Below are positions 55,251 through 64,000 of a stretch of 64,000 nucleotides of DNA, piece by piece (position 1 is the first letter of the stretch; the number at the start of each line of letters is the position of its first letter). The stretch comes from Bathymodiolus brooksi. Its lineage: Eukaryota > Mollusca > Bivalvia > Mytilida > Modiolidae. Position numbers and translations under genes: made by a program. The notes beneath the pieces are model-generated. The model was not told the origin of the DNA. It saw only the letters and a list, made by a program, of their open reading frames with translations, and ran no database searches. The DNA lies in NCBI GenBank assembly GCA_963680875.1, contig OY804589.1, positions 24,912,353 through 24,976,352 of the forward strand, read 5' to 3'.

Positions 55251-56060
55251 TCTATGACACACTGGTCTATAGGGTTTCGTCATTTCTATATGTTCGTCCC
55301 CTCTATGACACACTGGTCTATATGTTTTGGTCCTCTCTCTAACACACTGGTCTATAGGGTTTCGTCATTTCTATGTTTTCGTCCTCTCTATGACACACCG
55401 GTTTATAGGGTTTCGTCATTTCTATGTTTTCGTCCTCTCTATGACACACTGGTCTATAGGGTTTCATCATTTCTATGTTTTCGTCCTCTCTATGAAACAC
55501 TGGTCTATAGGGTTTCATCATTTCTATGTTTTCGTCCTCTCTATGACACACTGGTCTATATGGTTTCGTCATTTCTATGTTTTCGTCCTCTATATGACAC
55601 ACTGGTCTATAGGGTTTCGTCATTTCTATGCTTTCGTCCTCTCTATGACACACTGGTCTATATGGTTTCGTCATTTCTATGTTTTCGTCATCTCTATGAC
55701 ACACCGGTTTATAGGGTTTCGTTATTTCTATGTTTTCGTCCTCTCTATGACACACTGGTCTATAGGGTTTCATCATTTCTATGTTTTCGTCCTCTCTATG
55801 ACACACTGGTTTATAGGGTTTCGTCATTTCTATGTTTTCGTCCTCTCTATGAAACACTGGTCTATAGGGTTTCATCATTTCTATGTTTTCGTCCTCTCTA
55901 TGACACACTGGTCTATATGGTTTCGTCATTTCTATGTTTTCGTCCTCTATATGACACACTGTTCTATAGGGTTTGGTCATTTCTATGCTTTCGTCCTCTC
56001 TATGACACACTGGTCTATATGGTTTCGTCATTTCTATGTTTTCGTCATCTCTATGACACA
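55251..56060 (+). repeat. 51-bp satellite with 357-bp higher-order repeat
   Basis: 51-bp unit = a 34-bp monomer (CCTCTCTATGACACACTGGT + CTATAGGGTTTCGT) plus a 17-bp shortened monomer (CATTTCTATGTTTTCGT). Diagnostic variants recur 357 bp (7 units) apart: 'GAAACAC' at 55494 and 55851, 'CCTCTATATG' at 55587 and 55944, 'CGTCATC' at 55686 and 56043. Open frames on both strands are by-products. Confidence 0.96.
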
Positions 56061-56269
56061 ATTGTCATTACACTCTCACGCCCATATAAAACTGTGCTTG
56101 AAATGGTTTTCGCCCTTCACTACCTCACTTAATGGCAGTTATTTTCATCCTACACTCCGACAAAGACACTTCATTTAAAGCCTAAAAGACAGTTAAAATC
56201 TAAGAAACAGCAGGATACAGATATGATATTTTGTATGCCAACTGAAATAGATAAAAGTTATGACTTTTG

Positions 56270-56335
56270 AAATCCAACGTACAGTCATATCACTTTGATT
56301 TCCAACGTACAGTCATATCACTTTGATCTCCAACT
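56270..56335 (+). repeat. ~30-bp direct duplication
   Basis: 'TCCAACGTACAGTCATATCA' + 'CTTTGAT' twice in tandem. Confidence 0.95.
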
Positions 56336-56339
56336 GTGT

Positions 56340-57185
56340 ATTCAAAAGCAAGCGATTTTCCTGTTACAATAATTAATATAAATGTTTCGGTGAAGTAGAA
56401 TTTAAATACTTTTTTATACTATAAATGTATTCAAAATTTATCCTGCAATTATTTCAAATGCTGCATACTATAAACTTATTGGCTTACACGTCCAATATAC
56501 CAATAACATTACTCCTGGTACCTTAATCATGTACAGCGAACGGCAAGAGTAATAGAGCGCTGACGTGATAGAGGACACCATCGAAAACAATTTGAACGAC
56601 CCCTGTTTCTGATCTTTTAGTGTTATTTTGGTTTAGACTTTTTGACATTACAAGATAAACATAATACAAGTACATTGGCAGTTGAAACTAAAATTAATTT
56701 GCATTCGCCGTTATACAGACCAGAAAAGCACGTCAATGTCTCGTTTTACTGTTTTCTAAAACTCGCAAAGTAAATTATTGATATATATTTTTCCAACCAT
56801 GTGCATATATAGTATATATTTATATCGCTTAGGTAGAATATACTATTCAGGATACATGTGTTACTATTAAATACATTGTGCGCCATACAATAAATAAAAC
56901 TGACAAGAACAATGCTTATATGTTTTGTACCATCCCTAACGTCTTAGGAGCTAGGGTGTGATAACATTAATTGCATGTATCTATTGACATTCAAGTCAAC
57001 TTTGATCCTTCAACCCACCTACAAAAAACAGGACCATAGGATAAATAAAAACGATAGTTTTATTAGTTTACATTTAGGAATTGTATGCATTTCTAGGCAA
57101 ATAAATTTAAAAATCTAAAAAAAAAGACATTTGTTTATATTTTGTTTTGGTACATTGTAGTCCGTTTGAGAACTCATATTAAAAT
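56340..57185. other. AT-rich stretch
   Basis: Nothing recognised. Confidence 0.4.
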
Positions 57186-57189
57186 AATA

Positions 57190-57225
57190 ATTACTTCTAA
57201 ATTAGATATCTACGTTTTTATTAAT
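57190..57225 (+). repeat. Tail end of the hammerhead-like repeat
   Basis: Only 'CTAAATTAGATATCTACG' + 'TTTTTATTA' remains. Confidence 0.45.
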
Positions 57226-57429
57226 CAACATAAAACAACTTAAATAGATAATCAGGGAGGCAGTACTTAATAATTTTACCATGCACTACACAAAAATCAA
57301 ACATCAACATTACAATTTTTTTTTATCAAATATGAAAAAGGATAATAATATGAAATTCAAAATGAAAATCTTTCTAGAAGCAGTTTATGTTAATTTACTA
57401 CAGTTTCCCATGGTCCTGAGACTTAAGAC

Positions 57430-57666
57430 TTAATCATACCTACATCCCTGCCAGTTGACTAAATCTGTCGAGTCCTCTTTAGATGATTTTCGTAGTGCAG
57501 CTACATTCACAGTTGGTGAATGAAGTTTAATCTCTCTTTTATCCTTAACAGGAACTATGAATTTTGGACGTTCTTCCAACTCCGTAATTTCCTCAAATGG
57601 TCTTTTTGTGTGTGAAATACAGTTCCTATTGTCACTATTGCTATTCATTTGACATTTTAAAGTCAT
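57430..57666 (-). CDS. Possible host exon, product not recognised
   Basis: 78 codons from ATG 57666 to TAA 57430. The translation is hydrophilic and not repetitive: it contains KRPFEEITELEERPKF, IVPVKDKREIKLHSPTV and NVAALRKSSKEDSTDLV, unlike the repeat-derived frames elsewhere. Near the 3' end the minus strand reads GATGTAG then GTATGATTAAG, which would suit an exon ending AG|GTATGA, a plausible splice donor four codons before the stop. No TATA-type promoter, signal peptide or membrane segment is visible and I recognise no family. It could be a first coding exon or chance. Confidence 0.3.
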   Translation of the reverse strand: MTLKCQMNSNSDNRNCISHTKRPFEEITELEERPKFIVPVKDKREIKLHSPTVNVAALRKSSKEDSTDLVNWQGCRYD

Positions 57667-57669
57667 TGG

Positions 57670-58370
57670 TGCGTTTTAAACGTCCTTAATTAATTCCCGA
57701 TACAGTACCCTTTATATTACAAGTGTACATCTGAATAAGATTCTAATCGACCACGATGATTCACGTGCATTGCTCGAGCATCTACCCTAGCATGTTACTT
57801 CCATATTGAACACGTGGTGTTGTTGATTGTTAATTGTAATTAATTAATAATCACTAAACCGAATCAATCGTTTGTGAATGAATAAGATATAAATTTAATA
57901 TTCTATACAATCTTTAGTATCGCCCTTTTATGAAATGTAATATTTACAACACGATGAAAGCTAGACAGTGCACTTATTGAATATCGAGAACTTTGTTTTA
58001 GAAAATTACTTTCAATAATATAAAGCCTGTCAATAACTTTCTGAGACAGAATACCGAGTAATTTATATAGAGAGCTAACACCCAAAACAATTATGAATTC
58101 AATGTACTAGTACGCTTTAGGGGTTAATTAGATTGGTTAAGAGAATGTCAAATTTCTGGGAGAACAGGAAGCGACTTCAAACCGTCTTTACTGCTATGTA
58201 ATGTCGGTTTATGCCGTACCCCAGAGACAAAAAAGTAATCAAACGTTAGACCAGTTTTTTTTTACGGCATACTGTATGATATAGTTAATTTCTGGTAGTA
58301 GAAATTTCCCTCTATCATTCAAGACTTCGTATAAATGTTTGCCATTATTCTATGCAAATTAGTTTACGAG
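57670..58370. other. Unclassified AT-rich stretch
   Basis: Upstream side of the possible exon on the minus strand; no clear promoter element. Nothing else recognised. Confidence 0.4.
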
Positions 58371-58481
58371 AATACTTACTTTGGCGAGTCAGACTGAAAA
58401 AAAGTTATTAAAGTTAATACAATATGATTTTATTTTCTATTATCGACATCTCTCAGGAAATTTGGTTTCATACATTTTTTT

Positions 58482-58712
58482 ATGGAAATTGAAGTGTGCG
58501 AGTCGTAGGCGAAGCGTTACAAATCGCGAGAAAGCACTGATGAGATTGTTCAAAGTACAACAACAGTGTGTTGTTAAAGTACTCTTGCATTTATACATTT
58601 GCTATGGGAAATTGGAGTGTTCGAGTTGTGTGGCGAAGCATTACAAATAGCGAGAAATTATGGATGAGATTACTCAAAAGTACAATAACAGTGTGTTGTT
58701 AAAGTACGTTTA
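58482..58712 (+). repeat. ~122-bp tandem duplication, diverged
   Basis: 'GAAATTGAAGTGTGCGAG', 'GCGAAGCGTTACAAAT', 'ACAACAGTGTGTTGTTAAAG' recur about 122 bp later with substitutions. The 89-aa plus frame across it is a by-product. Confidence 0.9.
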
Positions 58713-59014
58713 ACAGATCAGATTCTCTCGCATTTTAGCATTATCATAGATATACAACAATAAAAATACATTATAAGATTTAAATGCATTGGTTCCAGTT
58801 CATTTATAATATGATTGCTTTGTGACGTTTTCCGTACACATGCGCAGCAGGAAATTCATTATTGAATTCCTCATTATTGCCATTATGAATGCTACATGTA
58901 TAAGTAATAATTCTCTCAATTTTTTTTATTTATTTTCATACATTATGTTTATAAAGAACACTCATTTCGCTACAATTATATACCATTTGTCATACAATTA
59001 TGGGAAACAATTAT

Positions 59015-59240
59015 TTGGAATTCATACAATTCCTGAGAGTATTTTCATGGAAGCAAAATTGGGGATTAATGCACTTCCTGGAAAAGCATTAGGTGTTCAT
59101 ATAATTCCTGGGAAAACATGGAATACATAGTGGGAAGATTTTGGATTCATGAATTTCGCTAAAAAAAAAATTGGAATTCATACAATTCCTGGTAACACAA
59201 TTGGTAATCATCAAATTCCTGGCATAGAATTGGGGATTTG
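59015..59240 (+). repeat. ~36-bp degenerate minisatellite, 6-7 copies
   Basis: Recurrent 'GGAATTCATACAATTCCTGG' and variants separated by 'AAAACA'/'AAATTG'. It explains the repeated 'IPG' in the plus frame ending at 59130. Confidence 0.85.
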
Positions 59241-59244
59241 TGTT

Positions 59245-59685
59245 ATATCTAATTATAATCAAAAGTTTAGCTGAATTACATACTTCTTTTTATAATTTTG
59301 AATAGTACATATTATGTAGCATAAATGCATATTCCTGGAGATTATGTCCATTTTAATATACATTTGAAAACACGTATCTTTAAGGAGGACAGCTTAGTAA
59401 TCCAACATACATTATATTACATACTTTTACGCCAAGATTATAAACCAATTATTCATTCACAGCTTAAATTTACAATGAATATAAAGATTTGATATAAAAA
59501 CAAAACCAAATATTTATTAAAATATATCAAATAGACGTGATATATATAGATATCTTTTTTTTTTTTTTTACAGTAAATGGATTATTTTCTTATTGTTGTT
59601 TGAATTCAAAGGAAAAATATGTCTTCTAAATACAACTGCATAAGACGAGGAAACGTTTTCAAATATACTAAGAACGTAGCTATAT
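59245..59685. other. AT-rich stretch
   Basis: Nothing recognised. Confidence 0.4.
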
Positions 59686-59689
59686 ATGT

Positions 59690-59960
59690 TAGTACACACC
59701 ACATTTTCCTAGAATAACCTTAATCAGGTGCGTTCACAGCTAAACGATTTTGGAAAGGCAAATATTTGACGTCTTTAGGAGCGAAAAAGCCAAAAGGGCC
59801 TAAACAGGATAACGAAGATTAGTGTCTGAGGTTGATGAACCTTACTTTTAATAATGTAATCTAACATTAGTTAGGAACTGTAGACTTCAATAATATAAAT
59901 TTCTTTTAAGGCATGTCGATGGTAAAACACCCACTACTGAGTGGGTGATACCCTCGAGGA
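59690..59960 (-). repeat. PLE-type hammerhead-like repeat, decayed
   Basis: Minus strand 'GAACGCACCTGATTAAGG', 'TTATTCTAGGAAAATG', with 'CCTAAAGACGTCAAATATTT' upstream. Followed on the plus strand by 'CTACTGAGTGGGTGATACCC', related to 63395-63470. Confidence 0.6.
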
Positions 59961-59999
59961 CTACCAGCAGATATATCAATAAAGAGTTCGTAATAAAGG

Positions 60000-60270
60000 G
60001 TTAGGCTTATGTTGTTTAACGTCACATTGAACAATATTTTAGTTAACGTGGCGGTCAGTTTTATTGGTGGAGGAAACCGGAGTAGCCAGAGAAAACCACC
60101 GATCTGCCGTAAGTCAGCGACAAACTTTAACATGCAATGTTATATTGAGTACACCTCACCATGAGCGCAATTCGAACTCACAACTTCAGTGGTGACATTT
60201 ACTGGTATACTGATTGCTGAGGTAGGTGTAAGTCGAATTACCATAGGATAACGACCACAACGGCCCCTGT
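60000..60270 (-). repeat. SINE, common head type, full length
   Basis: 'GTTGTTTAACGTCACATTGA' at left to 'GAGCGCAATTCGAACTCACA' and 'GATAACGACCACAACGGCC' at right. Confidence 0.9.
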
Positions 60271-60289
60271 TAGTAATAAACATGGATAT

Positions 60290-60430
60290 GTATATCTAAT
60301 TTAGCGAGTCTGATATATTTCTGTGATAACCTTCAGCAGGTACGCTAACACTCAACAGATAGGACTGCAAAGTAATTAGAAGGTCTTTGGGATCACGAAA
60401 AGCAAAGATTTTAAACATGATTGTCTAACA
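60290..60430 (-). repeat. PLE-type hammerhead-like repeat
   Basis: Minus strand 'GTTAGCGTACCTGCTGAAGG' and 'TTATCACAGAAATAT', then 'GCTAAATTAGATATAC'. The core CTGATGA is mutated to CTGCTGA. Confidence 0.6.
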
Positions 60431-60549
60431 ATAATATTTCAGAACTGTATATTTACGTGTTTCTAAGTTTGAAACGGGGAGCACTGGGGTTGAGCAGTGG
60501 GTGAAAGCTTAGATTGCCAAATGACAAAGAGGATTTAAAAAATTAAAAA

Positions 60550-60710
60550 CAAAAAGTACCACTCTGTCGGAACAGAGATAAAATCTAATAGAAAAATCAT
60601 AGAAGAAGGCATAATCGATACCCTTAACACACATATACATCACCACATACATTTCTGGCCGGAAATGAAAAGTGGCACTTCAATAAACTAATTTCCGGTG
60701 GTATTGTATT
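60550..60710 (-). repeat. Orphan PLE leader
   Basis: 'AGTACCACTCTGTCGGAACA', 'CATAATCGATACCCTTAACA', 'CACTTCAATAAACTAATT'. Same strand as and 5' of the hammerhead-like repeat above. Confidence 0.6.
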
Positions 60711-60964
60711 ATTGAATAAACAAAAACAAAAAATAATAATTCAATAGTACATTCACTCAAATACTATTTCCCGCACTCATAGAATCGTACGCTGAGTACT
60801 GGTGAAGGTTCCCAGTGGTCAAACACACAGAACTGCTCAGTGCGTCATCGGATGATGGATACGGAGAGCCTTCTTGATGGGGGTTTTCAGATAATATTAC
60901 AAAAATCTCGACCATATCCCATAGTGGGTATTCTGCTTAGAGAGTGCCACGATCTATGCACACT

Positions 60965-61100
60965 AAGGATATTCTGTAACGGTTAACCAAGTCATTGTGG
61001 TGACCGTATAACGTTCGAAATGATGAATTCAACTTAGTCACTAGGAATCCTTAGATAAGTAAGGTAGACAGTTCCTGCTCTACTTGTGGAACCAGTCGTG
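60965..61100 (-). pseudogene. RT C-terminal relic plus tail piece, rearranged
   Basis: 60965-61045 minus strand encodes FLVTKLNSSFRTLYGHHNDL, then VNRYRIS, matching KLKSSLRQLYGRYHDL at 50636-50760. The adjacent 61060-61100 is the tail start ('GTAGAGCAGGAACTG' on the minus strand), but it lies on the 5' side of the RT relic, so the locus is rearranged or is two insertions. Confidence 0.7.
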
Positions 61101-61409
61101 TTATTCTTGTTAAAAAACCGTCACAAAGCTAGCAAACCTTCTCTAATGCTACCAGGGAAGTACATGAGAAAGATTTAAATGTTTATGCATTGTCTGAATT
61201 GCATTATACCAACTATCACGATGGCTAACGTTCCTTGCATAATTCCTGACGTGCCACCGTAAATGGCGGATAGCTAGTTTACCGTCATCGCCAAACCAAA
61301 ATGTCATTGTAAATATTTTTGTCCTTGTGGCTTTTTTCTCGTGACTTTTTTGTCCTGTGATTGTCTGTCCTACATTCAATAATAGACATAAAGATTGGTG
61401 CACATATAA

Positions 61410-62850
61410 ATATTTACATGAGATAGGTGCATGTTTAATTTCGGTTTAATTACCACCCGTAGTAATAAAGGTAATTAAAGGGGTATTTTATTGGTCCGCC
61501 AGTGATTAAAGTGTAAATGAATGATATGTTTTAAGTCTTTCAGGATACTATTTTAAAGATAACATGGAATAATTAACAAATAATTATACAATTAAAGATT
61601 GTTATTTACATAAATGACCGCAATTTAATCAGATAAATGTTTACATAGAATACTATTTAGTTAAAGCTTCACACCTTTAATAGCTGTTTGAGGTTTTGGC
61701 AAGCAGAAGCTGGAATCTAAAATAATTTATTTTAAAAGAAAACCGCGGAATATTTATCTAAAGATAAACCTTGACTGCATTTGCATCCTTGATTTTTCAA
61801 AGTATTAATGTTCCAATCAATATAACAGGGTCGTGTCGCTGTTGATCATGTACGTTTGTTTTATTTATAGACTATAGAGAAAGATTTTATTCAACATAGT
61901 TATGATAATTCTATTTTCCGAACATCCGGGTATTTACTTCTTAAAGGATGTAAAATCATCTGGAATCTCTGGATTTTTTCTCGATTTCAATAGAAAAATG
62001 GAAATTAATTTTTTTGAATAAAATAAACCTGTCATATATAAATTGAAGAAGATCAAACTAGAGATCTGATTTAGTGTCACCAAGTGTCAGATGCAATCTT
62101 AATTACAATATTTAACTTCTATTGGTAAATATCTAATAAATTAATATGAATTGAAGTATGTAGAATTCCGCTGATTTTGCTTGGCCTCAGCTCTTAACAT
62201 TTTCTTCTTCATATCACAAATGCCAATAATTGATTGGTCAATTACATCATATGAAGTCACTCCCGAGTCGAGAATCAAAGAAAACCAGAACATCTATCCA
62301 TTTATTAGTATAGTGAAATCCAACACATATTGTGTTGTGTTTTTTGCCATTTTTTCTGAATAGTCCAGTTTCTTATCCTTCCTATAGAGAGTCCATGATT
62401 ATATATGGCAAGCGGAACTTATCAATTACAGAATCAGAAGCAAATTAAAGAGGTATGTTTTACCTATCTAGCTAAAGGCAGCGTATATCTAAAACCACAT
62501 TGACAACCGTTTCTAAACTGTGTATTGTAACTCTGTAAAATGACCTTGACAAACGTTCCCAGACAATATATTGTAATTCAGTAGCGCAAATGGTATGAAT
62601 ATGGGGTCGTATCATTTAAAACAGCTATATCTAGTTAAAACTAGAAAATAAACATGGTTATTTATAGTCACGTGACTATATATTTGAACCAATCAGAATT
62701 ACTTCCTTTCAATCCTTATCCTTATATGTCATGTTATTGTACCAGCTGTATTTTCTACAATACAGAATGCATCCATTTCTGCTTTATTTATTCCAATTTT
62801 TGTTAAAACTCCTAAAATATAAAATGGGAACAATTATTATTATGTATGTA
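61410..62850. other. AT-rich stretch
   Basis: Nothing recognised, apart from an 18-bp perfect palindrome TATAGTCACGTGACTATA at about 62664-62681. Confidence 0.4.
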
Positions 62851-62859
62851 CATAGATTA

Positions 62860-63154
62860 GGGACGGACCATTTAACTTCCAGCGGGGGGGGAGCTATGTT
62901 TTTTTTTCTAAATAAAATATTCTGATTCCCGATGCTGCTGAAAAAAATATTCTGATTTTGGTGGAGGAAAAAAAAAATAATCTGATTCAGAGTTTTCGTC
63001 ATATAACCTAATGTTAACTTCTGGAAAAAAAATTCGCGTTTTGCGCGACAAAAAAACATAATATTCTAACTCTCGTGTTGTCCGAGAAAAAAATTCTGAA
63101 CGAAAGAAAAAAACATATTCCCCCCCCCCCCCTGCAAGTTAAATGGTCGGTCCC
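62860..63154. mobile_element. TTA-flanked MITE, copy 2 (295 bp)
   Basis: GGGACGGACCATTTAACTTC at left, complement of GGGACCGACCATTTAACTTG at right, TTA at 62857-62859 and 63155-63157. The interior aligns with 27628-27915 throughout, including the 'TTTTGCGCGAC' hairpin. Confidence 0.92.
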
Positions 63155-63164
63155 TTAGTAGATA

Positions 63165-63310
63165 CATAATGTACTACACACGACACGTTTCTGGAATAAC
63201 ATTTATCAGGTATGTACATAGTCAAAAGATTGAGGCGCCAAGTATCGGGGAGCAAGTAGGCAAATGGCGTGATCAGCATAGCAAAAAATGCTAATGTTAC
63301 TATCCCTGGG
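63165..63310 (-). repeat. PLE-type hammerhead-like repeat
   Basis: Minus strand 'TACATACCTGATAAATGTT' and 'TTCCAGAAACGTGTCG'. Immediately follows the MITE. Confidence 0.6.
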
Positions 63311-63394
63311 TGAGCTTGAGTTTAATATTAATATATCACATTGTTTAGGTTCTGTAAATTTTTAACATAAATATATATAATAAACCATGTCTAT

Positions 63395-63475
63395 GCCAAA
63401 GCACTGACTACTGGACGGATGATACTCTTGGAGACTACCAGTACGTCAAGCAGAGGTATCGACCCAGTGATGGTA
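63395..63475 (+). repeat. Mussel-type dispersed repeat
   Basis: 'GCACTGACTACTGGACGG', 'GATACTCTTGGAGACTACCA', 'GGTATCGACCCAGTGATGG'. I associate this with hammerhead-linked PLE repeats of mussels (memory, not searched). Confidence 0.5.
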
Positions 63476-63559
63476 AATAAAAAAGTATATATCTAATTTA
63501 TTGTACATATTGTTTTTAACAGATTAGACCTTGTGAATAAACGTTAGAGAATACCAAAG

Positions 63560-63725
63560 GAGCAATACAAAATGGACAATCCAGAGAAACTGGCACTATT
63601 GGGTACACAAGACGAAGACAAACAAACAAAAACACAACACACTATGTGTTAGACACCACATTACGCAAACAAACACAAATAACGTAACTAAAACATAAGC
63701 CCTCGTACAAAAAATAAAACCCTAC
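63560..63725. repeat. Dispersed repeat, copy 2
   Basis: 'GGACAATCCAGAGAAACTGG', 'ACACAAATAACGTAACTAAA', 'AAGCCCTCGTACAAAAAAT': matches 22025-22200. Confidence 0.8.
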
Positions 63726-64000
63726 ACAAATTAACTGTGATTTTTTGTCTAACCTAACTGCAAATTATGTTCATAATATAAAATTAGCGATGGACTTACA
63801 TGTAACCAGAAAATATATATGTTCTAATTTCCCTCAAATCAATGCAAAAAAGATGGTCAATTATTATTATTCAACATTATTGTTGTCGCTTATTTAAGGT
63901 GATACCATACACTTCAGGTAAAATTTGATCTGCTCGTTTAATTTTCATTTTCTTTGGCAGTGTGTTTGTATATATCCACTGTAATAAATATCAAAATTTT

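Noticed and set aside
55254..56178. Long frames on both strands (292, 283 and 240 aa)
   Set aside because: By-products of a 51-bp (17-codon) tandem repeat.
61149..61403. 84-aa minus frame ending SHVLPW
   Set aside because: Begins at GTG with no ATG near the start, adjoins rearranged retroelement relics, and no family is recognised.

Overview
This window is eukaryotic, AT-rich, non-coding DNA packed with repeats, and it most likely comes from a bivalve mollusc, possibly a mussel (Mytilida). That identification is an inference from the repeats: tRNA-headed SINEs with a conserved 3' domain of a type common in molluscs, a Penelope-like retroelement (PLE), a dispersed repeat with the wording 'cactgactactgg...gataccctcg' that I associate with mussels, and foldback and MITE families. 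I see no complete host gene, no operons, no bacterial signals, no genuine tRNA or rRNA gene and no CRISPR array. Almost all open frames are repeat translations or transposon remnants. The one possible host exon is at 57430-57666 (-), at low confidence.

Layout. 1-12.2 kb: a tandem array of three ~4.1-kb units. Each holds a 22-bp minisatellite, a decayed SINE, a 5'-deleted Mutator-like (MULE) element encoding the C-terminal part of a transposase, a hammerhead-like PLE repeat and a retroelement tail. The middle unit is a hybrid of the outer two, as expected from one unequal crossover. 12.2-15 kb: foldback and MULE-type MITEs with 9-10 bp target duplications. 15.4-19.2 kb: a degenerate PLE on the minus strand with the GIY-YIG endonuclease N-terminal to the reverse transcriptase, which is the permuted (Naiad-type) order. 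20-21.6 kb: nested palindromes. 24-42 kb: SINEs of at least four head types, TTA-flanked MITEs, a ~620-bp perfect tetranucleotide tract and several small tandem repeats.

42-43.7 kb: a ~172-bp tandem array whose units look exon-like. 44-51 kb: fragments of a second PLE-type reverse transcriptase, its dispersed 3' tail, and a minisatellite amplified from inside one tail copy. 51-51.5 kb: a 42-bp minisatellite with an 84-bp higher-order period. 52.2-56.1 kb: a 3.8-kb satellite field with a homogeneous 34-bp core, a degenerate flank, and a 51-bp derivative (34 + 17) in a 357-bp higher-order repeat. 56-64 kb: mostly AT-rich sequence with scattered PLE leader and hammerhead pieces, a SINE and a second copy of the TTA MITE.

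How the parts relate. Autonomous-type remnants (MULE transposase, PLE RT/endonuclease) sit among short elements they may have mobilised: 9-10 bp TSD foldbacks, orphan PLE leaders and tails, and SINEs. Several tandem repeats appear to have been born from transposon sequence. No tool was run. Family calls rest on motif recognition, and repeat boundaries are good to about 5-20 bp unless a target-site duplication fixes them.
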